DNA of 64,000 nucleotides from NCBI GenBank assembly GCA_050084515.1, contig CM114275.1:23188001-23252000 (forward strand), read 5' to 3'. Of this stretch, positions 46,597 to 55,723 are shown piece after piece. The notes under the pieces are model-generated. The model saw only the letters and a program-made list of their open reading frames with translations. It was not told the DNA's origin and did not search any database. The DNA is from Blasia pusilla (Eukaryota > Marchantiophyta > Marchantiopsida > Blasiales). The translations under genes were made by a program, and so were the position numbers. The first letter of the stretch is position 1. Each line of letters begins with the position of its first letter.

Positions 46597-46757
46597 TGCG
46601 TTGTATGTTGTGTGGTTCTGCCTGTGGTGCGGCCACGATGCTAGTCTGTGATAGTTTTTCGAGAGGTTGGCATATGGCATGTCTGACGCCACCTCTCACT
46701 AGGTTCCTCGGGGATGATGGATGTGTCCCACATGTACATAGAGGAGATACTAGGTAG
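46597..46757 (+). pseudogene. C-terminal PHD finger (E4)
   Basis: CMLCGSACGAATMLVCDSF, SRGWHMACLTPPLTRF, then a frameshifted GDDGCVPHVH in place of RRWMCPRC. The fourth zinc ligand is Phe and the last two are out of frame, so it would not fold. Position directly after VWKDHVHN confirms it as the Pol C-terminus. Confidence 0.8.
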
Positions 46758-46929
46758 GTTTCGATTCCAAATTTTTCTGTGACATGGATGATAGGAAGGC
46801 GACTAACGATGGGGCCACATGAGCACCCGACCTTTCTTGCTCTTAGTGTCCGAGAGATATATGTCATGGTAGGTAGGGATAGATGGCTATCTGGAGTTAG
46901 AGGGACCTAACCACCAACTAGGGGAGCGA

Positions 46930-47056
46930 TTGGAGATATTTTCGTACTTCTTGTTTCGTTGTTTCGATGCCATGAGTTAGCATGGGATCATGCGTGTTTG
47001 TGTGTATGTTCGGTGACAACGATGTATGTTGTGTAGCGATGTGTATGCGCATGACA
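46930..47056 (+). repeat. Terminal block B, first copy (B1) of E4
   Basis: Starts TTGGAGATATTTTCG after the purine-rich AACTAGGGGAGCGA and ends GCGCATGACA. A 2-nt spacer (AT, 47057-47058) separates it from block A (TATCACGTC). Confidence 0.85.
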
Positions 47057-47058
47057 AT

Positions 47059-47646
47059 TATCACGTCTTTTAGGATAGATCGGTGAGATGTAGTATAGCG
47101 CCTTCGTGAGTAGTGGAGGACATGCTCAGTAGGTCGAGGATGACCTACTCAGGCCCCAAGAAACCTGAGAGAACAGGTTTCCCCTTCATTTCGGTTCATT
47201 TGGAGCCATATTGAGGAACTTACTATTTTAGGTAAGTACTATTTTGAGTATATGATCAAATTTCTATTTTTGGAAATTGGCCCTTGACCCGTTACATTAG
47301 GTCAAGAGTCAAGGAGGTGACCTGCGAGCATAGGTTACCGTTGAGAGGGCTTGGGAGAGGAAGAGGATATACCTCCAAGAGAGGAAGCTTGAGAGCTCAT
47401 TCTCTTTGTTGAACCTCTTGACATAAGGTGGTGGAGCTATGGTCCCTTGCCTTGTGAGTGTAACCCAAGCCTCTCATTTAGGAGAGTGGATTTGGTTTGA
47501 CATGAGAGAGAGTGTACACCATTGAGGGCTATGGTGTGAGATGGTGTAGAGAGAGATTGGATCTTACTTTATTGGAGATATTTTAGTACTTCTTGTTTCG
47601 TTGTTTGGATGCCATGAGTTAGCATGGGATCGTGCGTGTTTGTGTG
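47059..47646 (+). repeat. 3' terminal repeat A2 and partial B2 of E4
   Basis: Block A is 47059-47571. Block B begins at 47572 and breaks off at 47646 (GTTTGTGTG), where Em integrase sequence on the minus strand begins. The last 50 bp of B are therefore lost. Confidence 0.85.
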
Positions 47647-49060
47647 ATCGGTGATCTACCACCATGTCCAAGGCCTAAAAGAACTCCGGACCTCGCACGG
47701 TCCTCCAAGATCTAGAAACGCCATAAGCCCTCGCTTGCCTTGTCCTTTGCCACCAACTCGTCCACTTGGAGAAATGCTCACCATGACCAACGAAGGTCAA
47801 AACACTTATCCCTAAGTGTGACCATAATCGGCAAAGGATATAAGCGTGGAGTGGGAGGATTGAAGGAGTCACATTGGTGTGTGCATGCCGCACCACCAAT
47901 ATTGAACACGGTAAGGGGGCCTTTATCCAAAATGTCCCAACTCCTCATGGGCATGTCGCACTGGCGTGCTCATGAGCAATCGGGCGTATCCTACCATCTT
48001 CCCCAAAATGTGAGTCCTCCCCCATGTTGTAGGCGATCTGCTCTCTACTCCTATGGGCCCTCCACACCTCCATGTCGTCCAACAAGACCACGACCTCGGA
48101 TCCAAAGACTCATCATCCAATCCCACCATCGAGTCATCACATGTGGGCAACAAAGATATGATAGCACCATCTCCTCATCACTCTCTCCGTGTTCATTGCC
48201 TTATAGGCTCATCCTGGTTTAGCCAACTTGGCATATGAACCACCTCAAACTCATACTCGTATAGTAATAGAGCCCACCTGGCAAGCTTTCCGTAAGTTTG
48301 GGACTCCAACAACCACCTCAACGGCTAATGATGGTGATAATGAAAGGGTGATTAAATCTGAAATGTGTGGCACCAAGCACTCTCCCTCGTAGGAGTTGTA
48401 CTTTGCCTCTCACCATCGCTCGCGTAAGCCGGGAACCCGTCATCCCTCTAAGCACGCTCCTAGAAAATCTCCAAGTATGTAATCGAATGGGCGACCCCTA
48501 CCGGTCTCCTCACTAATGTTGAGATCAATACGCTCACATCAACTCAAAGACCAGTCCTTCAACAAGGTCAAAGGCTTTGTTGTTGCCGGTCCAAGAAATC
48601 GGACTTGACTCACATCCAGAGGGCGTGGGACTCCTTGTCCTCCAACCTGATAGGAAGTTCTGATGGATCTTTGCAATCAAAGATCTCCTCAGAGTAGCCA
48701 ATACCAATCGACCTGCATCGGGTTGATAGGACGGTAATCTCCACACATCCGCCTATCCATCCAATTGCCATACATATCCTTCTTCGGCATGACTATGGCG
48801 GATGCATACTCCCCATGTGATAACTCCACAAGTCTGCCTCCAACAAGTCGACTCTGCTCTGAATCAAGGCTTGCTCCATATCGAATACTTGTAGGGTAAA
48901 AATCGTATCACTAGCCAACTCAACTCTTCCGGGGCCCTTGATACCCAAGTCTCTCATACTAAAGGCAAAACAACCGACATGCCCTCTCAAAAACCTATGA
49001 ACTCGTCGCTCCTTCAACTTAAGACCTATCACATGCTCCCAAGTCTCCATCGTGAAGAAC
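47647..49060 (-). pseudogene. Integrase, RNase H and RT of Em, heavily compressed by deletions
   Basis: On the minus strand from right to left: RT N-terminal region METWEHVIGLKLKERRVHRF (49050) and CFAFSMRDLG, a GEYAS-type segment, MDRRMCGDYRPINP (about 48740), RNase H traces (SYEGE near 48400, GKLARWALLLYEYE near 48260), linker, HEELGHFG (about 47950), IQYWW near 47900, and EHFSKWT...VRG (47675-47800). All pieces are in the correct order but shortened by many small deletions; the YIDD region is gone. RT plus RNase H occupies about 800 bp against about 1500 in E4. Confidence 0.75.
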
Positions 49061-49249
49061 GACCTCTAGCTTTGGGCTATGTAGCAACCCTAGCCAGGTG
49101 GACCTCCTAAACCATGCTCCTCATCCAAAAATGAGCATGTGCTCTCTGCGCCTTCGCACTCTCCACTCGAACGCCGTCCCAAGAAGTTCATGGGTGCCCT
49201 CGCCCCTCCTAGGCAATGGTCCAACCACGGCATGGATGTCTCGCATCCG

Positions 49250-49510
49250 TTGATGGGTGTTGAGGTCTCAACACTTGTCTCATAAGTCCCATCATATGCC
49301 TTGCGCTCACCACTAGTGGATCACCTCATCCCAAATCTTGCCTAGAGCCCTAATGAAAGGCATGGGATGTTGGGAAGCTCACCTCCAAGCATCCCTCAAC
49401 TCCCCCCACCCTAAATAGTGATCAAAACTCCATGTAAGCATCCACTTTGATGCCTCGGAGGACTCCATCGTATGCTTGAACAACCTCTAATGGTTCAGGT
49501 TTGTCCATCA
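49250..49510 (-). pseudogene. Out-of-place Gag-like fragment between RT and methyltransferase of Em
   Basis: The text around 49290-49500 (cccatcatatgcc, ctagtgga, aaatagtgatcaaaactccatgtaagcatcca, ggaggactcc) matches 51945-52060, which is the Gag region of Em. In E3/E4 this position should hold the methyltransferase C-terminus. It indicates a rearrangement or a second overlapping copy. Confidence 0.55.
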
Positions 49511-49960
49511 TCGTGGACGATGGGCACTTGATCCAACTCTCATGCATCTAGCAACAAAAGACGTCCCAATCATGACCTCAGCGTCATCACACGGCACGAG
49601 TGTCTCCCAACAATGGCACGTTCTCCAAAATCGACTCTCTTATTGTAAGTCTCACCGGATCCTATAATCAAACTCGGCCATGATGAATGAAAATCATCTA
49701 AGCAATCACCAAATGAATGGTGGTGCCCCCACCAAAGAGATGTCGGCGGGTAGTGTATGTTGATATCCCCAAACGCGCATGCCCCGCAACAACTCAAGAT
49801 ACCTCTCCCAATCATCCATCTTGACATCATGATACTCACTCTCATCTCTCTCCACATAAAGGTACGATGCACCCGTATGCATCGCAATACTACAAACCAA
49901 TCGGTGCTAATCCCTCGAAGAGATCTAATACCCTAACACCCTCCCTGGACACTACCACAC
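49511..49960 (-). pseudogene. DNA methyltransferase remnant (Em)
   Basis: Reading leftward: a motif I equivalent (VLDLFEGIST, about 49940-49910), then YLYVERDESEYHDVKMDDWE and LPADISLVGAPP (49860-49710), which align with YLYVESDDVAR...LPRDISLLGAQD of E3/E4. Motif IV and later motifs are not recognisable. It shows the methyltransferase was already present in the ancestor of the Em and E3/E4 subfamilies. Confidence 0.7.
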
Positions 49961-51000
49961 GCGGGTGTGGTATCCGGGGGTCAACGTCTCCACTCCAGAG
50001 CCCGACGCCACCTAACTCTTGTTTCGGGATAAAGGGACTCACGCTTGCAAAAGGTAAGGCACTCCTTTGTAGCTCTCAGTCCTACCCCACAATGGTGAAG
50101 AGGTCACTGGGAAGAGACACCCACCATGGCCTGGCTCTCCGTGGGACTATCCGCTGTTAGGATATCCTTTGCATATCGTTCCCCTCCAACAACTCTCCTA
50201 ACCCTGGAAGAACTCGCCTCATGATCGACTATCTCGTGACAACCCCTATCGACTATTCCGCCCCCGTCACCTGGCGCCACTGGCGATAAGCTCAACACTC
50301 CCATAAGTCAAGGATGAACCTAGATATAACATTGTACTCCCCACCAACACATTCCTCACGTGTGCACACCATCGCACTATCCAACATGCTCAGTGGACTG
50401 ACAACTATCTCCTATCGAGTCATATCGCGTGGGTGACACGCCCCAATCAAGGTCTATATCTGGAAGGGACAAGGCTCTGTCGGCCTTTCATAACCCAACG
50501 CTAAACACTCCCACATCACGAATCAAGTAGGGCTCGGTGGTATATTGTCCCCATGGGACTAACCAAGCAAAATACCTAACGTTATCGAGTAACACTACTC
50601 CAAGTGTCACCTGCTCGCTCTATGGCGGTTGGTCATATATGGGGAACGCCCCACGCGGCCCGAGGGCAAAACCACTCAACTATATCTCCACCAACATGCT
50701 CGAACACCTCAGCTGGTCCAACTCCCAACATGAAAAGAATAAGTCGACTCGTCACTGGTGGCCACCTCAACACTATGGCCATCATTGCACTCCACCTAGC
50801 ACCAACCACTCACCCAACTCCCAACACTCTCAATCACAGGTGCAGACACCGCTGGTCGTGGAGGCACCATCGATGGTGTGTGTAGTGCCTCAAATGTGGG
50901 TGGAACCGTGGCTTGAGTCCATCGGTCCCCCGGTGGGTCAATCTCAAACCCTCGATGGCTTGGTACCTCTCGTAACACCCGAGTCACCACTCACTAAACT
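49961..51000 (-). pseudogene. Protease and linker remnants (Em)
   Basis: By position this should be the protease and the Gag-protease linker. A GGVQCYI-type trace near 50330 resembles GGAVLYPM. Motifs are too decayed for more; several open frames on the plus strand here (up to 173 codons) are antisense to the relic and show no domain. Confidence 0.4.
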
Positions 51001-51013
51001 CGAGCCGCACTAC

Positions 51014-52200
51014 CTAAACCCCATTGGTGGTATGACAACCTCCGCGTGCCTTCCTTGAACACTCTGGCGGCAATCCTCGACCAACATGCTCTTGCTCCAT
51101 CTCCTCTAGTTGGTGGAGGTCCTCTACCACCATGTATGAACTGGACCTCCTCCAACCGCCCCAAGCCCCTCGGCCTTGCTTTGGACGTGCCTCTCGGCGA
51201 AGGTCAAAACACTTATCCCTAGTGTGACCATATCTGTGGCAATAGTCACATTGGTGTTGTGGTGGGGCCATCCTCTGTGGCTCATGAGCAATCGGAGGCG
51301 CTCGTGGTCCTCTCCCATGTTGTGGGCAGTCTCTCTACCTATGGGCCCCTCCACACGTCCAACAAGACCACATCGGTGTCTGTTGGGCAACATATGTAGG
51401 TACGGTTCATTGCCTTATAGGCTCACGGTACCCGACCTACTCTCTGGGCACACCAGCGCGCTCTCGTGGTAATGGTGCTCATTGTGGCACATGTGGGGTC
51501 ACCATCGCTCGTGGACCCGTCGACTCTCGAGAAAATCTAGCGGTCATTACCTACTCCTCACTCATGTTGAGCTCAATACGCTCACACAACTTAAAGACCA
51601 CCTTCAATATGGGCTTTGTTGTGTGAATCAGCACCGCATCTCGAACTCTCCTCCGTAGTTCTTGGTCCGAACCCTACCAATACCGCCTCGATCCTCCATA
51701 CGTAGCAATGATCAGCCTCCTCATGCGTGTGAATGCCTCTCTCAGACTCTCACCCGATCGTCGCTAAAAATCCTGTAGACTCTTCAGCTTGTAGGTGTGT
51801 ACACCCTCGTAGCTCTTCCCCAACTGTCGGAAGAACTCCACTGTGGGACTGAAGCAAGGTGGCCCTCTACCACTAGAGGTCTCTGCCTCATCGCCTATCT
51901 CATTGCCCTCCTCTCCATCTAGTCTCCGGGCTGACTCATGATCCCATCATATGCCCAACTAGTGGATACCTTGGAGCCCAATACATCCTCCAAGCATCGA
52001 TCTCTACTAAATATAGTGATCGAAACTCCATGTAATCATCCATCGGAGGACCCTCCAAGTGCTGGAACAACCCCTTCCATGCCATAAAAGGGTTGAAGCG
52101 TGTCGGCCCCCGTATCTCTTGGAAGTCTCACCACGTGTCAAACTCTTGGATAAAATCATCTAAGTCGATGGTGCCCACTGCACCTGAGAAACGACGCATG
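51014..52200 (-). pseudogene. Gag (Em) with an intact CCHC knuckle
   Basis: CDYCHRYGHTRDKCFDLRRE (51250-51190) is a perfect CCHC knuckle equivalent to the second knuckle of E4. Further right, 51790-51640 corresponds to the LQDFxRRSGESLREAFTRM segment, and 52060-51960 to the MDDYMEFRSL segment. The first knuckle is lost. Many small deletions break the frame. Confidence 0.75.
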
Positions 52201-53125
52201 CCCCGATGGCCCATGTCATCCAAAAAGTGAAGGCGAACTCGTCACCAAACCCAGTGTCCAGTGATGACAATCCAGCCAAAGATGGATGTCGAGGTAGCTC
52301 CTCACTAGTAACCCCTCGATCTCACTCCACGCCATGTCACTCATGTAAAAATACCCCGTTCTTAGTAACCCTGGAAGAACGCCGTGATGACAACCCTCCT
52401 CGACCCGCTCAAGCACTCGGACTCACCGAGAGTCGCCCACACTCCTCACTAGCTCACCTATGGTAACGCTGATGACAAGGCTTCACTCACACTCAACAAA
52501 TGAGCCTCCCAAGACTCACCTAACCTAGTCTTGGGTCTGCAACCCTCTCGTATATCCACCAACATACAATGAAAAGAATCTACAGGTAGCACCAACCACT
52601 ACCCGATACCCAAACTCTCAATCACACACGACAAGTGAGGAAAAGGGACTCAAATGGGTAACTTGATTGGCTATCAAGACTCACTCCTCCATGTGGTATG
52701 ACAACCTCCGGAAAGATCTCGACCAACATGTCGATCCTCCTTCAACATATGTGGACAACCCGTCGGCATCATGGGACTACCACCGTCAAGACTCTCTCCA
52801 CCACAACCTCGGGGAGGAAGAGGGGGAGGGGGGGGGGGCGCGCTCGCGCCCAGCCGACCTTCGCGACCTAAAAGAACCCCCATGACGCCGCCTCCTGACC
52901 TAAACATCCCTGCGCTTCGCCCGCCTCCGCCTCTGCGACCTTTCCTTCCTGCTCTTTCTCAACAAGTCACAGGCCCCACTGCTACTGAAAGACCAGCAAA
53001 CTCGAGAAAAAAATAGACATGAGAGTTCGAACAGAAAAAATGACCAACACCCGCAACACACGCGCGTCTCGGTGGGACACCATGGACCTTGCCTATCCTC
53101 AACAACTCATCCCACCACCCGACAT
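52201..53125 (-). other. Leader region of Em, no coding evidence
   Basis: Non-coding by position. It holds a G-rich run at about 52825-52840 next to GCGCGCTCGCGCC, and decayed sequence with no similarity that I could establish to the E3/E4 leader. Confidence 0.4.
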
Positions 53126-53445
53126 CTTTCTCATGTAAAAATAAAGAGTAGTAAAACGGCAAACCCGGCCTAAAACTCCACTCCTCAATCTACATCGGCA
53201 TATCGAGCCTCATCCACCCTACGCTATCAAGGTATCCAAATGCTAGCACCCTAGTCCTATCTCATACACATACAAGAGAGGTGCTCCAACAACATGAGAA
53301 AGATGGCTTAGGAAAGTGGTGGGAAGAGCCATTCACTATCCCCTTGGTCTTATAGGGGGTGACCTGGTCAACAAGTCATAGAGTGGTCTTGTCAAAACAA
53401 GTACTTGACACCATGGACCTATCTCAACTCATGCACGCAGCATAG
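53126..53445 (-). repeat. 5' terminal block A of Em (A1), truncated
   Basis: About 320 bp match 33668-34020 at nearly 90% (for example CCTAAAACTCCACTCCTCAA, GCTAGCACCCTAGTCCTATC). The inner side passes into leader without the B block, as in E3 and E4. The outer roughly 100 bp are missing, so the TATC end is not preserved. Confidence 0.78.
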
Positions 53446-53446
53446 C

Positions 53447-54710
53447 ATAGGGTGCTAGAGAGCGGATCGGTCAAACAAAGATGGTGGAGTGAGCACACAG
53501 TGGGTGCTAGAGAGCGGATCGGTTGGGCAAGATGGTGGGAGGGGAGTGGGGGAGGCTAGTAGAGTGTGTGTAGTGCCTCATCCTTCGTAGAGAGCACGTT
53601 TGGTGCGTCATGCCCATGAGGAGTTGGGTCATTTGGAAGTGAAGCGGACATACTGCTTGCTCCAAATTCAGTATTGGTGGCGAGGCATGCAAACTGACGT
53701 TCAGCAGTTTGTTGCTAGATGCATGGTGTGTGATTGAGTCTGAGCATCGTTCAATGCTCCAACTCCGCGGTTGTATCCACTTCCGATCATGGGTTTAGGT
53801 TATAGATGGAGTTTGGATTTTGTAGGACCTTTGCCTTTGACGGAGCGCCATAGTTGTTATGTGTTGGTGATGGTCAAGCACTTCTTGAAGTGGATAGAGT
53901 TGGTTGCATTTCCTGACAAAGCAAGTGAGGGAGTAGCGTATGCCTTTCTAGATCGAGTGCTGAGTCATTACGGCGCACCAGGTGAGGTGTTGACATACCA
54001 GGGTACATAGTTCCGAGGGGAGTTTTAGGCCTTATGTGATCAGGCACTGATCGACCATCCCACTACTTCACGAGATCATCCTCAGGCAGATGGACTAGCG
54101 GAGCGGGTTGTGCAGATGGTGAAGAGAGGACTACGCAAGTATGGCTTGTAGAGAGGTCACCTAGGAGATTGGGACCTTCAGTTTTCGTGGTTGGCGATGG
54201 GATACAGATTCAGCAGGCATGCATCCTTATCATCTTTCTCACCGTACTTGTTGCTTTATGGCCGAGAGCCATATTTACCTACGGCCATTCGTCGAGATAC
54301 TGGTGAGATGTTGAACCTTGATGACCTTGATGTATGGATGCGATCATTTTCTCATAGGGGTGAGTTGTTTCGGAGAGTGATGCCCATAGCGTTTGAGAAC
54401 TTGGCAATTGTGCAACATCGGGATACGTTGAGGTATGCGACTATTCGGGGAGGTGGTTATCGACCTACTATCCGGAGGTTTCATCAGGGAGACTATGTCT
54501 ACTTGCAGCAGACAGCACCCACAATGTTGGATGTGACTGCAAGGTGCATCATCTTGAGAGTGCGTGAGGTTTTGCCATCTGATGTTCTCTTATTGGAGGG
54601 ACGCAATGGTATGGTTTGGAAGGACCATGTGCGTAACTGTGCGCGACATCATCTTCCGAACATTGATGGTATAGTTGATCCGAGCTTAGCAATAGTTCCT
54701 GCAAGCTTAC
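53447..54710 (+). pseudogene. Integrase (E3, resumed)
   Basis: Linker sequence resumes at about 53447, with a 55-bp tandem duplication of GTGCTAGAGAGCGGATCGGT (53448 and 53503). The zinc domain HAHEELGHLEVKRT...CMVCD follows, then the core GLGYRWSLDFVGPLPLTERH, VLTYQGT (second catalytic Asp changed to Tyr), TTSRDHPQADGLAERVVQMV (Glu), and a 210-codon frame from 54191 with LLLYGREPYLPTAIRRD and RGGGYRPTIRRFHQGDYVYL. Stops at about 54007, 54028 and 54148 break it. Confidence 0.88.
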
Positions 54711-54712
54711 GG

Positions 54713-54853
54713 TGTATGTTGTGTGGTTCCGCCCATGGTACAGCCACTATGCTAATCTGTGATGGGTGTTCGAGAGGATGGCATATGGCATGTTTGACGC
54801 CACCTCTCACTAGGGTTCCTTAAGGACGATGGATGTGTCCCAGATGTATATAG
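54713..54853 (+). pseudogene. C-terminal PHD finger (E3), full ligand set
   Basis: CMLCGSAHGTATMLICDGCS, RGWHMACLTPPLTRVP, a TAA (CAA in E1), then GRWMCPRCI and the natural stop at 54851-54853. All eight C4HC3 zinc ligands and the structural Trp two residues before the last CxxC pair are present. It lies in the same frame as the integrase C-terminus. The family is known to bind the histone H3 N-terminal tail; which mark this version would read cannot be told from sequence alone. Confidence 0.9.
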
Positions 54854-55034
54854 ATTAGGTAGTTCTATATTCCGACTTGTGTCTATGACATGGATGACAA
54901 GAAGGCGACTAACGATGGGGCCACATGAGCACCCGACCTTCTTGCTCTTAGCGTCCGAGAGATATATGTCATCGTAGGTAGGGATAGATGGCTATCTAGA
55001 GTTAGAGGGACCTAACCACCAGCTAGGGGGGCGA

Positions 55035-55672
55035 TTGGAGATATTTTGGTACTTCTTGTCTCGTTGTTTGGATGCCATGAAATAGCATGGGATCGTGCAT
55101 GTTAGTGTGTGTGTTCGGTGACAGCGATGTATGTTGTGTAGCGATGTGTATGCGCACGACAGTTGTCACGTCTTTTAGGATAGATCGGTGAGATCTAGTA
55201 GAGCGCCTTTGTGAGTAGTGGAGGACACGCTTAGTAGGTTAGGGATGACCTTCTAAGGCCCTGGGAAACCTGAGAGAGCAGGTTTCCCCTTCGTTTCGGC
55301 TCATTTGGAGCCATATTGAGGAACTTAATATTTTAGGTAAGTACCATTTTGAGTATATGATCAAATTTCTATTTTTGGTAAGTGGCCCTTGACCTCCTAC
55401 ATCAGGTCAAGAGCCTAGGAGGTGACTTGGAAGCATAAGTTACCATGGAGAGAGCTTGGGAGAGGGGAGGGGTATACCTCAAGGAGGGAGAGCTTGAGAG
55501 CTCATTCTTCTTTGTTGAACCTCTTGGCATGAGGCGGCGGAGCTATGGTCTTGCTTGCCTTGTGTGTGTAACCCAAGCCTCTCATTAGGACAGTGGCTTT
55601 GGTTTGACATTGTTAGAGATATGTGAGAGTGCACACATTTGAGAACTATGGTGTTGTGAGAGAGATTGGATC
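55035..55672 (+). repeat. 3' terminal repeats B1 and A2 of E3
   Basis: B1 (55035-55161) follows AGCTAGGGGGGCGA and ends GCGCACGACA. The spacer is GT (55162-55163). Block A runs from TGTCACGTC (55164) to GGATC (about 55672), where similarity ends before the second B block. Confidence 0.87.
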
Positions 55673-55683
55673 AAATAAAGTGA

Positions 55684-55723
55684 TTCATAGATGGAAGCCT
55701 CAAAGTGGGCTTCCATCTATGAA
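55684..55723. repeat. Perfect 16-bp inverted repeat with 8-nt loop at the broken end of E3
   Basis: Arms TTCATAGATGGAAGCC (55684-55699) and the exact complement (55708-55723) are separated by TCAAAGTG. It begins 11 bp after block A of E3 is truncated, so it may mark the repair event that removed the last B block. Confidence 0.8.

Larger units (their letters stand above)
35170..47646 (+). mobile_element. E4: near-complete methyltransferase/PHD Ty3/gypsy element nested in Em
   Basis: In order: block A (35170-35548 and 36824-36968, split by an LTR insertion), leader (to about 38510), Gag (38511-39052 and 39537-40366, split by a solo LTR), linker (to 41194), protease (41195-41640), methyltransferase (41926-43372, with an internal 449-bp tandem duplication), RT/RNase H (43640-45180), integrase (45260-46318), a rearranged segment, PHD (about 46597-46757), B1 (46930-47056), A2 and partial B2 (47059-47646). 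The flanks are integrase sequence of Em. The phrase CGGTGATCTAYCAC occurs at both edges, longer than a normal target duplication. Confidence 0.85.
33530..53445 (-). mobile_element. Em: minus-strand, diverged member of the same lineage, itself split by E4
   Basis: Read on the minus strand from right to left: block A1 (53445-53126), leader (to about 52200), Gag (about 52200-51014), linker/protease (about 51000-49960), methyltransferase (about 49950-49510), RT/RNase H (49050-48240), integrase N-terminal part (48240-47645), then across E4 the integrase C-terminus (35169-34507), PHD (34520-34364), B1 (34287-34151), A2 (34148-33668) and B2 (33667-33530). Terminal sequences differ from E3/E4 (TATC...GATA rather than TGTC...GACA), so it is a distinct subfamily. 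The part right of E4 is riddled with small deletions while the left part is not; two separate copies is an alternative. Confidence 0.75.
23194..55672 (+). mobile_element. E3: full-span methyltransferase/PHD Ty3/gypsy element split by nested insertions
   Basis: The pieces in order are block A (23194-23736), leader (to about 25385), Gag (about 25386-26720), a linker, protease (about 27570-27980), methyltransferase (28280-28474 and 30848-31650, split by an insertion), RT/RNase H (about 31900-33520), the nested minus-strand element (33530-53445), then integrase (about 53447-54650), PHD finger (54713-54853), B1 (55035-55161) and A2 (55164-55672). Linker sequence breaks at about 33529 (LDLEAG) and resumes at about 53447 (the gtgctagagagcgg linker segment), as expected if one element was split. 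The final B block is missing at the right end, so no target duplication can be checked. All frames are broken. Confidence 0.82.

Noticed and set aside
50537-51058. 173-codon plus-strand frame
   Set aside because: Antisense to the decayed Em Gag/protease region; low-complexity composition and no domain.
54650-54853. Chromodomain at the integrase C-terminus
   Set aside because: No aromatic-cage chromodomain pattern; the C4HC3 spacing and WMCPRC end fit a PHD finger.
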